Below the pieces are notes generated by a model. That model worked only from the letters and a program-made list of their open reading frames with translations, was not told the DNA's origin and searched no databases. A program made the position numbers and the translations under genes. From Kitasatospora gansuensis (GTDB taxonomy: Bacteria > Actinomycetota > Actinomycetes > Streptomycetales > Streptomycetaceae): a stretch of DNA of 64,000 nt. Where the stretch lies: contig NZ_JACHJR010000001.1 of the NCBI RefSeq assembly GCF_014203705.1, positions 3,720,001-3,784,000 of the forward strand. The letters run 5' to 3'. Shown here in pieces: positions 1 to 7,983 of the stretch; positions within the stretch are counted from its first letter, which is position 1; every line of letters begins with the position of its first letter.

Positions 1-169
1 TGGCCGCGATCACCGCGTCCGGCCGGCGTCCGGCCGGCCCGGCCCAGGGCGCCGGGGCGCCGGGGCGGCCGGCCTGGCTGCTGAACACCGGGAGGTAGTC
101 GACTCCTTGCTCCCGAAGGGTGCGGGCCAGGTCGGCACCGCTGAACACTGGATCGACGAGCAGGAACAC
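1..169 (-). CDS. N-terminal fragment of a probable ATP-grasp-type enzyme (runs off the window)
   Basis: Reading leftwards from a GTG at 169 gives 56 open codons starting VFLLVDPVFSGADLARTL and ending in DAVIAA at the window edge. A nucleotide-fold start (hydrophobic strand, then DPVFSGADLA) is typical of the pre-ATP-grasp domain of stand-alone amino-acid ligases. A GAGG about 10 bases upstream of the GTG serves as ribosome-binding site. The gene lies in the same direction as, and downstream of, an MFS gene and two complete ATP-grasp genes, which supports a fourth ligase in one cluster. Only the N-terminus is visible, so the catalytic domain is inferred; another Rossmann-like enzyme is possible. 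Confidence 0.55.
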   Translation of the reverse strand, partial: MFLLVDPVFSGADLARTLREQGVDYLPVFSSQAGRPGAPAPWAGPAGRRPDAVIAA

Positions 170-257
170 GGGTCGCTACCTCGGGTGGTCGTTGGGCGAA
201 CTGACGACGGATCAGGCCGCTCGGCCCGCGCCGTCCGTCAGCACAGCAGACCGGCAC

Positions 258-375
258 CCGGTCCGGGAAGCCGCGCTGAGCCGCGCTCGGCCGAGGCTTG
301 ACCACGCCTTGACCACGGCCGCTCCGCAGCGGTCGTGGTCAAGGCGGTCGCGGTCAGGGCGGCTTCCCGGACCGG
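258..375. terminator. Nested hairpins downstream of the MFS gene
   Basis: Two dyads are nested. The inner one (307-344) pairs CCTTGACCACG-CCGCT with AGCGG-CGTGGTCAAGG, 17 positions with one mismatch and a 4-base loop. The outer one is a perfect 17-bp inverted repeat (258-274 with 359-375). The motif TTGACCACG is also repeated at 298-306. It lies 12 bases past the stop of the minus-strand transporter operon and ahead of the next minus-strand gene, so a terminator is the simplest reading; the double layer is unusual. Confidence 0.6.
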
Positions 376-386
376 AGCGTGCAGCC

Positions 387-1613
387 TCAGGCCGACACCG
401 CGACCGGGCTCGGGTCGGCCTCGGCCGGGGTGCGCGGCACCGCGCGGACGCCGGCCAGCACGGCGGCCACCGCCAGCGCCCCGCAGGCCACCGGTACGGC
501 GAACGCCGGGCCCGCGCCGGACCGGTCCACCACCGCGCCCGCGAGCGCGGCACCCAGCGCGATGCCGAGCCCGAGGCCGGTACTGGCCCAGGTCATACCC
601 TCCGTCAACTGACCGCGTGGCACGGCCAGTTCGACCATCCCCATGGCGGTGGCCATGGTCGGCGCGCAGGCCGTACCGGCCACGAACAGCACCACGCCGA
701 GCAGCAGCAGATTGCCGGTGACCAGCAGCGGCACCATGGTCACGGTCATCAGCAGGGTGCCGGTCAGCAGCCGGCCGCGCACCGTGCCACGCGGCGTCAG
801 GCCGCCGTACACCAGCCCGGCCAGCGCGCTGCCGATCGCGTAGACCGCCAGCACCCAGCTGGCCATCGCCTTGTCCCCGCGCTCGGCGGCGAAGGCCACG
901 GTGATCACCTCGATCGAGGCGAAGACCGCCCCGATCGCCAGGAAGGTCACCACCAGCGCGGGCAGACCCGGGTTGCGGATCGCCGAGCCGGACCGCACCC
1001 GCTCGGCCGGCCGGACCGGCGGCTCCGTGGCGCGCTGCCCGGCCAGCAGCCAGCTGCCCAGGGCGAGCAGACCGGCCGCGGCGAGCAGCCCCGCCTCCGG
1101 GGCGAACGCGGTGGACAGCCCGATCGCCAGCACCGGCCCGAGCGTGAACACCGTCTCGTCCACCACCGACTCCAGCGAGTACGCCGGGTGCAGTTGGTCG
1201 GTGCCGCGGAAGATCTCGGCCCAGCGGGCCCGGACCATCGAGCCGACGTTCGGGATCACCCCGGCCACCGCGGCGGCCAGGAAGAGCGTCCAGGACGGCG
1301 CCGCCAGCCGGTGGCAGAGCGCCAGCACGGTCAGCGCGACCGCGCCGACCGCGGCGGCGGGCAGCAGCACCCGCCGCTGGCCGTGCCGGTCCACGGCCCG
1401 GGCCAGCCTGGGCCCGACCAGCGCGTACGCGATCGCGTGGGTCGCGGTCACCGCCCCGGCCAGGGCGTATTCGCCGGGCTGCTGGGAGAGCATCGCGACG
1501 ATGCCGAAGCGGGTCATCGCGGTGGCCAGCCGGGCGACCAGCCCGGCCGAGCTGAACGCGGCGGTGCCGGGGACGGCGAAGATCTGCCGGTAGGCGTTGG
1601 CCATCGCGCTCAC
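387..1613 (-). CDS. MFS transporter (probable product exporter of the ATP-grasp cluster)
   Basis: 408-residue, strongly hydrophobic protein with about twelve membrane segments, a cytoplasmic loop near residue 190 and a motif-A-like arginine-rich loop (GPRLARAVDRHGQRR) between segments 2 and 3. This is typical of MFS drug/metabolite exporters of the 400-residue class. The GTG start at 1613 overlaps the stop of the upstream ATP-grasp gene by four bases (GTGA), so the two are probably translationally coupled; an in-frame ATG nine bases further in is the alternative start. Co-transcription with two ligases suggests it exports the cluster product or provides self-resistance. The substrate is not predictable from sequence. 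Confidence 0.85.
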   Translation of the reverse strand: MSAMANAYRQIFAVPGTAAFSSAGLVARLATAMTRFGIVAMLSQQPGEYALAGAVTATHAIAYALVGPRLARAVDRHGQRRVLLPAAAVGAVALTVLALCHRLAAPSWTLFLAAAVAGVIPNVGSMVRARWAEIFRGTDQLHPAYSLESVVDETVFTLGPVLAIGLSTAFAPEAGLLAAAGLLALGSWLLAGQRATEPPVRPAERVRSGSAIRNPGLPALVVTFLAIGAVFASIEVITVAFAAERGDKAMASWVLAVYAIGSALAGLVYGGLTPRGTVRGRLLTGTLLMTVTMVPLLVTGNLLLLGVVLFVAGTACAPTMATAMGMVELAVPRGQLTEGMTWASTGLGLGIALGAALAGAVVDRSGAGPAFAVPVACGALAVAAVLAGVRAVPRTPAEADPSPVAVSA

Positions 1614-2857
1614 CGCGCCGGCTCGGGCACGGCGACCGGCTGGACGTCGTCGGCGCTCTCGGTCGGCAGGTCCGCCAGCACGCACCGGTAGTCCCGGATG
1701 GTGGCCCGGATCGCCTCCTCCACCTCGGCCGCGCTCCCCGCGTGGTAGCGGAACCGGCCCAGGATGAACCGGTAACCGCCCTTGCCGTCGAACTTGTGCC
1801 CGGGCTCCGGCAGTTCCTCCGCGTACAGGCCGGGCACCGCCCCGACCATGGACGGCCGGGAGACCAGCTCCTGGCCCAGCGGCTCGGGGACCAGCAGGAA
1901 GCCGCCGTGCCCGCGGTCGGGGCCCGGGGCGGGCAGGGTGACGGGCCGTTCGCCCAGTTCGAGCCGGATCCAGTCGCCGATCAGGTCGACGCCGTAGACG
2001 TCCTGGAACACCCAGGGGATCTCGCCGCCGCCGAACCGCGCGCCGACCTCCAGGAAGACCGGCCCGGTAGGCGTCTGGATCAGCTCGAAGTGGAACGCGC
2101 CGCGCTCCAGGCCCAGCGCCTGCAGGCAGGCCTCGGTGAAGGCGAGCATGGTGTCGGCCTCCGGACCGGTCTGCACGGCCGAGCCCAGCGGGTGTCCCTG
2201 GGAGAAGCCGTAGCAGGTGTCCATGTAGCGGGAGGCCCGACCGAAGGCCATCGAGCCGTCCGCCATCAGCCCGTCCACGTGCCAGATCGGGCCTTCGAGG
2301 TACTCCTCCACCTGATAGTCCGCCAGGTCGGTGTCCGCCAGGGTGGCGGCCAGGTCCTGGTCCGGACCGACCACGAAGATGCCGATGCTGGCCGCGCCGG
2401 TCCGCGGCTTGACCACCACGGAGGCGCCCAGCTCGGCCCGGAAGGCGGTCATCTCCTCGATGGTGGTGGCCTGTTGGAACTGCGGCACCCGCAGACCGGC
2501 CGCGGCCACCTTGGCCTTCATCCGGGTCTTGTCGCGGAAGACCAGCACCGCTTCGGTGTCCGGCCCGGGGATGCCCAGACGTTCGCGGATCTGCGCGCCG
2601 GTCAGCAGGTCGAACTCGGAGAGCACCAGCAGCCGGTCGAAGTCGCCGCAGGCCCGGTGGGCGGCGACGGCCGCCTCGATCACCGGCTCCGGCGACAGGT
2701 AGTTCTCCACCACCTGGATGTGCCGGGCCGTCGCCGGGATCCGGGGCACGTGCTTGGGCACGGTGACGTAGCTGACCTCGTGCGCTGAGTGGTCGATCCG
2801 CGAGCCGTAGTCGCTCTGGTGCTCGTCGTCCCACCGGTTGATGATCAGGATCTTCAT
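1610..2857 (-). CDS. ATP-grasp ligase A
   Basis: 415-residue protein with the ATP-grasp layout: pre-grasp domain (about 1-105), then VVVKPRTGAASIG with the nucleotide-contacting Lys at about 150, a VEEYLEGP strand near 183-190, and the metal-binding Glu pair in FHFE (258) and FLEVGARFGG (270), with Arg 274. These features belong to ATP-dependent carboxylate-amine/thiol ligases, which form acyl-phosphate intermediates. Family relatives include carnosine-synthase-like and L-amino-acid ligases. The ATG at 2857 follows a strong GGGAGGGAAG site, and the stop overlaps the MFS start. The C-terminus lacks additional domains. Ligase chemistry is likely; the substrates are unknown. Confidence 0.85.
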   Translation of the reverse strand: MKILIINRWDDEHQSDYGSRIDHSAHEVSYVTVPKHVPRIPATARHIQVVENYLSPEPVIEAAVAAHRACGDFDRLLVLSEFDLLTGAQIRERLGIPGPDTEAVLVFRDKTRMKAKVAAAGLRVPQFQQATTIEEMTAFRAELGASVVVKPRTGAASIGIFVVGPDQDLAATLADTDLADYQVEEYLEGPIWHVDGLMADGSMAFGRASRYMDTCYGFSQGHPLGSAVQTGPEADTMLAFTEACLQALGLERGAFHFELIQTPTGPVFLEVGARFGGGEIPWVFQDVYGVDLIGDWIRLELGERPVTLPAPGPDRGHGGFLLVPEPLGQELVSRPSMVGAVPGLYAEELPEPGHKFDGKGGYRFILGRFRYHAGSAAEVEEAIRATIRDYRCVLADLPTESADDVQPVAVPEPAR

Positions 2858-2880
2858 CGGACTTCCCTCCCTTCGGCGAC

Positions 2881-4161
2881 TCAGGCGCCGACGGTCACGG
2901 CCGTCTCCACGGCCTCCTGGACGAACCTGTCGATCCGGGCCAGCCGCTCGGCGAGCGCCTCCCGGTCGGGCGCGGCGAGGGCCACGTGGCCGAACCTGCT
3001 GTGCAGGTCGACCGCCGGACGCAGCACCGCTCCCGCGGCCGCCGTCACCTCCGCCTCGATGCACCCCTCGATGGACCGCAGCTGCTCCAACAGCCGTGCC
3101 GGATCGGTGAGTCGGCCCTCCTCGGCGACGCTGAAGAACCGCACCGCAGCGGCTCCCGACCGTCCCTCGACGATCGGCGCCTGCGGTTGGCCGGCGAACG
3201 AACGGACCGCCAGCTCCCACATGTCGGCCCCGTGCACCGCCTGCACCAGCCACGGGATCCGGTCCCCGCCGAGCCGGGCGCCGACCTCCATCACGTACGG
3301 ACCGGCCGGGGTCAGCCGGGCCTCCAGGTGAAAGCAGCCGACCGTGATGCCCAGCGCCCGGACCGCCCGCTGCGCCGTGTCCACCAGGGCCGCGCGCTGC
3401 TCGGGCGCCAGCGGCGCGTCCACCACGTGGCCGACCTCGACGAAGGTCGGCTCGGGCCCGAGGTGCTTCTCGGTCACCGCGAGCACGTGCACCCGCAGCG
3501 CGCCGGGGACGCCCTCGACGTACCCCTCGACGCTGTACTCGGGACCGGCCACGTAGCTCTCGGCCAGCAGCGAGAGGCCGAGCAGCTGGCCGTAGTCGTC
3601 GATCGGGTTGGCCCGCACCTCGGCCAGGTAGTCGGCCAGTTCGGCCCGGCTGTCGACCCGGCGGACGTACTGGCTGCCGGAGCCGTCGACCGGCTTCAGC
3701 ACGGCCGGCAGTCCGACCGCCGCCAGGATGTCCGCCGGGTCGGCGGCGGCGCCGAAGACCTCGTTGCGCGCCACCAGCACGCCGGCCTCGGCCAGCACCG
3801 CCTTCATCCAGCCCTTGTCCCGCAGCGCGCCCACCGCCGCCGGGTCGAGACCCGGCAGGCCGAGCGCCCGGGCGGTGTGCGCGCAGACCTCGACGGCGTA
3901 CTCGTAGCCGGGCACCACGGCGACCACCTCGGTGGAGCCGGCCAGCGCCCGGGCGGCGGCGATCACCACCTCCCGGCTGCGGATCTCCAGCCGGGTGTAG
4001 TCGGCCCGGCCCTCGGCCACCGCGCGGCGCACCTGCTCGGGGAGCCGGTCGACCGGCTTGCGGTCGAACACGTGGGGGCGGTGGCCGAGCCGCTCGGCGG
4101 CGGCGACCAGGCCGATGCCGGAGGAGTTGGGCTCGATGACCAGCACGGTGCTGCGGGACAT
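2881..4161 (-). CDS. ATP-grasp ligase B
   Basis: 426-residue ATP-grasp protein, first gene of the minus-strand operon. Visible motifs are AVLKPVDGSGSQ with the ATP-contacting Lys near 156, AESYVAGPEYSVEGYV (200-215), and the metal ligands in CFHLE (280) and VMEVGARLGGDRIP (292-303). The C-terminal segment (about 335-425) resembles the LAL_C-type domain of L-amino-acid ligases. Start chosen at ATG 4161, with GAGAGG upstream; an earlier ATG 30 bases upstream is in frame but less well placed. It is separated from ligase A by only 23 bases. It is related to, but clearly distinct from, ligases A and C, so the enzymes probably act on different substrates or successive steps. Confidence 0.85.
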   Translation of the reverse strand: MSRSTVLVIEPNSSGIGLVAAAERLGHRPHVFDRKPVDRLPEQVRRAVAEGRADYTRLEIRSREVVIAAARALAGSTEVVAVVPGYEYAVEVCAHTARALGLPGLDPAAVGALRDKGWMKAVLAEAGVLVARNEVFGAAADPADILAAVGLPAVLKPVDGSGSQYVRRVDSRAELADYLAEVRANPIDDYGQLLGLSLLAESYVAGPEYSVEGYVEGVPGALRVHVLAVTEKHLGPEPTFVEVGHVVDAPLAPEQRAALVDTAQRAVRALGITVGCFHLEARLTPAGPYVMEVGARLGGDRIPWLVQAVHGADMWELAVRSFAGQPQAPIVEGRSGAAAVRFFSVAEEGRLTDPARLLEQLRSIEGCIEAEVTAAAGAVLRPAVDLHSRFGHVALAAPDREALAERLARIDRFVQEAVETAVTVGA

Positions 4162-4351
4162 GGCAGGACCTCTCGATCGATGACGGGGCACAGGAATCGA
4201 ATGGCATCTCCGTTACTCTGGATGCCTTGCTGATGTCATCTTAGGCACTCGAAATGACAGATGGGAAGATCGAGGGAGTGCCGTCTCGCAGTTCGGACGG
4301 TCACCCGGAAGAGCTGTCGGTATGCCCGGCGGGCCGGTATAAGTCAGGGGC
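4162..4351. promoter_or_regulatory. Divergent promoter region of the ATP-grasp genes
   Basis: A 190-base gap separates the divergent starts of ligases B and C. For the plus strand, TATAAG at 4338-4343 lies 8 bases before the ATG, which fits a leaderless -10 element. CGGTAT occurs twice (around 4318 and 4335). SARP regulators bind short direct repeats upstream of -10 boxes, so this is the natural target of the SARP encoded nearby, but no clean heptamer pair was recognised. Confidence 0.45.
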
Positions 4352-5569
4352 ATGACCACGACTTTGATCATCGGCGGCGCCGCACCGGCGACCACCGGCT
4401 ACGTGCACGACATCTGCGCCCGAGCCCTCGCCCAGCTCCGCGCCAGGGGCAGCCGGATCGTCCTCACCGACACCGCCGAGAATCTGGCGGCCGGCCCGGA
4501 GCTGGTCCGACTCGCGGACGAGGTGGGCGAGTTGGACTTCACCGATGCCGACGCCTGCGTGGCCTGGGCCCGCGCCAGGGCCGAGCGGGAGCCGATCGAG
4601 GCCGTGCTGGCGTTCCGCGAGTACGCGGTGGTCGCCGCCGCCGAGGTGGCGGCCGCCCTCGGCCTGCCGGGCAACCCGCCGGAGGCGGTCCGCCGGGTCA
4701 GGACCAAGGACGTCTGCCGCGAGTACCTGCGCGAACGCGGCTTCCGGCAGCCCGCCCTGCGGCTGTGCGCGAGCGCCGCGGAGGCCGAGGAGTTCCACCG
4801 CTCGGTCGGCGGCACCGTGATCGTCAAGCCGCGCAGCGGCTCCAGCAGCGAGGGCGTCCAGCAGGTCGACGACCCGGCCGGGATCGCCGCCGCGTTCGCC
4901 CAGGCCCGCGACGAGGACGGTCACGCCCTGGTCGAAACCTTCGTCAGCGGACCGGAGTTCAGTGTCGAGGGCATCATCACCTCGGGCTCACCCCAGGTCC
5001 TGGCAGTCACCGGCAAGCAGGTCGTCGGCACCTCCTTCGTGGAGTGCGGCCACACCATGCCCGCCCCGATCGCACCGGAGGACACCGACGCGATCACCGA
5101 GGAGGTGGCGAACGCCCTGCGCGCACTCGGGCTGCGGCACGGCCTGTTCCACGTCGAGTGCTGGCTCACCGACCAGGGCGTGGTGCTCGGCGAACTGCAC
5201 GTCCGGCAGGGCGGCGACTGGATCCACGCCATGGTCGAGTGGACCCGCCCCGGCCTCGAGCTGTACGGCAGCTGGCTGGACGACCTGCTCGGCCGGCCGG
5301 TGCAGCTGCCCGCCGCCGCCCGGGGCGCCGCCACCCGCTTCCTCACTCCCCCGCCGGGCACCGTCGACTCGGTCCGGGGCTGGGCCGAACTCGCCGCCCG
5401 CCCCGAGGTGCTGGCCGCCTCCTGCGAGCTCGCGCCGGGCACCGAGATCCGCCCGATCGCCTCCAACCTGGAGCGCTACGGCGTGGTCGTGGTCGGCACC
5501 GCCGAGCCCGAGGCGGCGGGGCCACTGGCCGACAAGCTGCTCGCGGAACTCGACATCCGACTGCGCTGA
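4352..5569 (+). CDS. ATP-grasp ligase C, divergent, with altered metal-site motif
   Basis: 405-residue ATP-grasp protein. VIVKPRSGSSSEGVQ gives the ATP Lys at about 159, VETFVSGPEFSVEGI follows, and the metal region reads LFHVE then GELHVRQGGDWIH. In ligases A and B the latter is EVGAR-GG; here Glu is kept but followed by Leu-His-Val-Arg, and the usual Pro after the Gly pair is absent. The C-terminal ~90 residues match the LAL_C-like tail of ligase B. The ATG lies 8 bases from TATAAG, suggesting a leaderless transcript. It is transcribed away from ligases A/B and convergent with the SARP gene. Confidence 0.85.
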   Translation: MTTTLIIGGAAPATTGYVHDICARALAQLRARGSRIVLTDTAENLAAGPELVRLADEVGELDFTDADACVAWARARAEREPIEAVLAFREYAVVAAAEVAAALGLPGNPPEAVRRVRTKDVCREYLRERGFRQPALRLCASAAEAEEFHRSVGGTVIVKPRSGSSSEGVQQVDDPAGIAAAFAQARDEDGHALVETFVSGPEFSVEGIITSGSPQVLAVTGKQVVGTSFVECGHTMPAPIAPEDTDAITEEVANALRALGLRHGLFHVECWLTDQGVVLGELHVRQGGDWIHAMVEWTRPGLELYGSWLDDLLGRPVQLPAAARGAATRFLTPPPGTVDSVRGWAELAARPEVLAASCELAPGTEIRPIASNLERYGVVVVGTAEPEAAGPLADKLLAELDIRLR

Positions 5570-5579
5570 GCACGACGCG

Positions 5580-5617
5580 GGGGCCCGCCGACCGCCGCGA
5601 GGCGGGCAACGGGCCCC
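5580..5617 (+). terminator. Hairpin after ligase C
   Basis: GGGGCCCG (5580-5587) pairs with CGGGCCCC (5610-5617), starting 10 bases past the stop codon of ligase C. No T-run follows, as is usual for Streptomyces terminators. Confidence 0.6.
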
Positions 5618-5630
5618 TGCTCCCTACTCG

Positions 5631-5810
5631 TTCAGCGCAGCGCGAGCGTTCACCGCAGCGCAAGCGTTCAGCGCAGCACGAGCGTTCACCGCCACGCGAG
5701 CGTTCACCGCAGCGCAAGCCTTCACCACCACGCGAGCGTTCACCACAGCGCAAGCCTTCACCACCACGCGAGCGTTCACCACAGCGCAAGCGTTCAGCGC
5801 AGCGCGAGCG
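5631..5810. repeat. 18-bp tandem repeat array, ten units
   Basis: TTCA recurs exactly every 18 bases at 5631, 5649, 5667, 5685, 5703, 5721, 5739, 5757, 5775 and 5793. The unit is TTCACC(A/G)C followed by AGCGCAAGC or ACGCGAGC. Two sub-types (CAGCGCAAGC and CCACGCGAGC) alternate over much of the array, so the higher-order period is 36 bases. It fills the gap between the convergent ligase C and SARP genes, and the last SARP codons read into its right edge. Unit length is a multiple of three, yet no start codon with a ribosome-binding site opens a convincing gene here. Confidence 0.9.
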
Positions 5811-7713
5811 CCGGACGCCCCGAGCAGTGCCCCCGGCGGGCCCGCCGCCCGGCGTCCCGGTAGCGGACCGCCGAGGGCTGCTCCGCCGGGCCACCCGCGC
5901 CCGGACGGCTCAGCAGCGCGCAGACCGGCGCGGTGCCGGCCAGCCGGACCAGGTCGGGCAGCCGGAAGCCGGCCGCCCCGCCTTCGGTCCCCAGGTCGGC
6001 CAGCAGATGGGCAGAGAGCAGCCGGTCCACCAGCAGCCCGGCCGGCCCGGCCTCGACGCCCAGCACCCGGGCCGCCTCGGCGATCCCGAACGGCCGCCCG
6101 CCCAGGCCAGCCAGCACCCGCAGCGCCTGCTGCTCCCCCGCCGCCAACCGCCGGATCGCCTCCGCCAGCCGTCCGGCGACATCCAGGTCACCCACCCCCA
6201 ACTCGGCCAGCCGGCCCCGCTCCGCGCGCAGCCGAGCCGTCAACTCCGCCACCCCCAGGCCGGGTCGGGCCGCCAGCCGCTCCCCCGCCGCCCGGACGGC
6301 CAGCGGCAGCAGGTCGCACAGCTCCACCAACTCCCGTGCCACCGCCCGCTCGGCACCGATCCGCCCCGGCCCCGCCACCGACTCCAGCAGCCGCAGCCCG
6401 TCCGCCGGACCGAGCGCGGCGAGCTGCACCCCGACCGCCCCGGACAGCCCCGCCAGCCGCTGCCGGGCGGTGATCAGGGTGGCGCAGTCCGGTCCGCTCG
6501 GCAGCAGCGGCAGGACCTGCTGCACGCTCGCCGCGTCGTCCAGCACCACCAGCACCTTGCGGTCAGCCGTCCAGCTGCGGAACAACCGGGCCGACTCCTC
6601 CCAGGACCGGGCGGGCTCCTCCGCCGAACCCGGCGGCTCCTCCAGACCGGCCGCCCGGAGGAAGGTCGACAGCACCTCGGCGGGCCCGAGCGGAGCACCG
6701 TCCGCGCCGTGCAGGGTGACGAACAACTGCCCGTCCGGATAACGCTCCTTGACCCGCTGCGCCACCTCGGTGACCAGCGCGGTCTTCCCCACGCCGGGGC
6801 CGCCGACCACGCAGGTGACCGAGCAGAGCCGCCCCATCCCCCGCCGGATCCGCTCCGACTCCGACTCCCGGCCGACCAGCCCGGGCGGCGCCGCCGGGAT
6901 CTCGGCCGGCCGCCCGCGCCCCACCGTCCGGACGGTGACGGCCCGTTCGGGCGCGGCCAGGCCCGGCGCGGCCGAGAGCACCGCGCGGTGCAGCCGCTGC
7001 AGGCGCTCGGAGGGCTCGAGCCCGGTGTACTCCACCACGCTCCGCCGCAGCCGGCCGTACGTGCTCAGCGCGTCCTCCTGCAGCCCGGAGCGGTACGCGG
7101 CCAGCATCAGCTGCGCCGCGAACTCCTCCCGGGTGGGATGACGGACCGTCAATGCCTTGAGTTCGCCCACCAGTTCGCGGTGCCGACCCAGCCTGAGGTC
7201 GGCCTCCACCCGCTGTTCGAGCGCGCCGAGCCTGGCGTCCTCCAGCCGCGCGGCCTCGGCCGCCAGCACCGGCCCGTGCGGCAGGTCGCCGAGCGCGCCA
7301 CCACGCCACAGCCCCAGCGCCTCGCGCAGTACGGCGGCCGCCCGGGCGTGGTCGCCCTCGGCCAGCGCCGACCGACCCACCCCGACCCGCTGCTCGAACA
7401 GCCGGAGATCCAGCTCGCCGGGCTCCAGCAGGATGCGGTAGCCGTTCGGGCGGGTCTCCAGCAGCTGCCGTCGGCCACCGGTCGGACCCGCCGCGAGTGC
7501 CTTCCGCAGCTGGTAGAGGTAGGTCTGAATGGTCTTCCTGGCCAGCTTCGGCGGCTCGTCGTCCCAGAGCTCCTCCTCCAGGGTCGCGTTGGAGACCGTC
7601 CGCCCGGCCTGCAGCAGCAGGGTGGCGAGCACCCGCCGGGGCATCGCGGCCGCAGGCGTGAGGTCTTCCTGCTCGTCGCGCACCTCGACCGGTCCCAGCA
7701 CGGCAAAGTCCAC
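5794..7713 (-). CDS. AfsR/DnrI/RedD-family (SARP) regulator with NB-ARC ATPase domain
   Basis: 639-residue protein. The N-terminal winged helix (about 1-95) has the SARP pattern AVLGPVEV...TIQTYLYQLRKAL. A bacterial transcriptional activation domain follows (about 100-250), then an NB-ARC region with P-loop GGPGVGKTALVTEV near 310 and KVLVVLDDA as Walker B. The C-terminus is winged-helix-like, with no TPR array. GTG 7713 was chosen because AAGGGAG lies just upstream; an ATG 60 bases earlier would sit inside a hairpin. Such proteins usually activate secondary-metabolite genes, and its location next to the ATP-grasp genes makes it the likely pathway-specific activator. Confidence 0.88.
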   Translation of the reverse strand: MDFAVLGPVEVRDEQEDLTPAAAMPRRVLATLLLQAGRTVSNATLEEELWDDEPPKLARKTIQTYLYQLRKALAAGPTGGRRQLLETRPNGYRILLEPGELDLRLFEQRVGVGRSALAEGDHARAAAVLREALGLWRGGALGDLPHGPVLAAEAARLEDARLGALEQRVEADLRLGRHRELVGELKALTVRHPTREEFAAQLMLAAYRSGLQEDALSTYGRLRRSVVEYTGLEPSERLQRLHRAVLSAAPGLAAPERAVTVRTVGRGRPAEIPAAPPGLVGRESESERIRRGMGRLCSVTCVVGGPGVGKTALVTEVAQRVKERYPDGQLFVTLHGADGAPLGPAEVLSTFLRAAGLEEPPGSAEEPARSWEESARLFRSWTADRKVLVVLDDAASVQQVLPLLPSGPDCATLITARQRLAGLSGAVGVQLAALGPADGLRLLESVAGPGRIGAERAVARELVELCDLLPLAVRAAGERLAARPGLGVAELTARLRAERGRLAELGVGDLDVAGRLAEAIRRLAAGEQQALRVLAGLGGRPFGIAEAARVLGVEAGPAGLLVDRLLSAHLLADLGTEGGAAGFRLPDLVRLAGTAPVCALLSRPGAGGPAEQPSAVRYRDAGRRARRGHCSGRPALALR

Positions 7714-7745
7714 GATCTTCTCCCTTGGTGGCACCTGGGGCAGAT

Positions 7746-7769
7746 AAAAAACCTTCGAGAAGGTTTTTA
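7746..7769. promoter_or_regulatory. AT-rich hairpin in the SARP leader
   Basis: AAAAACCTT (7747-7755) and AAGGTTTTT (7760-7768) form a perfect 9-bp dyad around a CGAG loop. On the SARP strand a T-run follows the stem, about 30 bases before the GTG start. That is the shape of an intrinsic terminator or attenuator; as DNA it could equally be an operator. Such AT-rich dyads are rare in this GC-rich sequence. Confidence 0.55.
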
Positions 7770-7923
7770 GCATGGCTCTATGTCAGGTTCAATCAACTTG
7801 GCCACACCCGTCCCGCCCGCCGGACGGCCGCCGCCGACCGGGCCGTGGGCATCCGCGCAGGTCGGCGACGGCCCGTCAGGTCCACGGTCTCGGCAGGTGA
7901 GATTTTCCTTGCAGATTAATATT

Positions 7924-7941
7924 CCTACCCGTAGGTTTTTT
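7924..7941 (+). promoter_or_regulatory. Short hairpin followed by six T
   Basis: CCTAC-CC-GTAGG (7924-7935) is followed directly by TTTTTT and preceded by the AT-rich stretch AGATTAATATT. It stands 43 bases upstream of the small ORF at 7984, in the plus direction. It may be a weak intrinsic terminator/attenuator or part of a promoter; the 5-bp stem is short. Confidence 0.4.
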
Positions 7942-7983
7942 CTGCTCGCGCCGCCCGGCGCGTCGAGGGAGGGGTCTGAACCA

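Noticed and set aside
120..1691. Long plus-strand open frame over the MFS gene
   Set aside because: Shadow of the minus-strand gene; no ribosome site, Arg/Gly/His-rich composition.
5631..5810. CRISPR-like array
   Set aside because: Units are contiguous 18-mers with no variable spacers and there are no cas genes.
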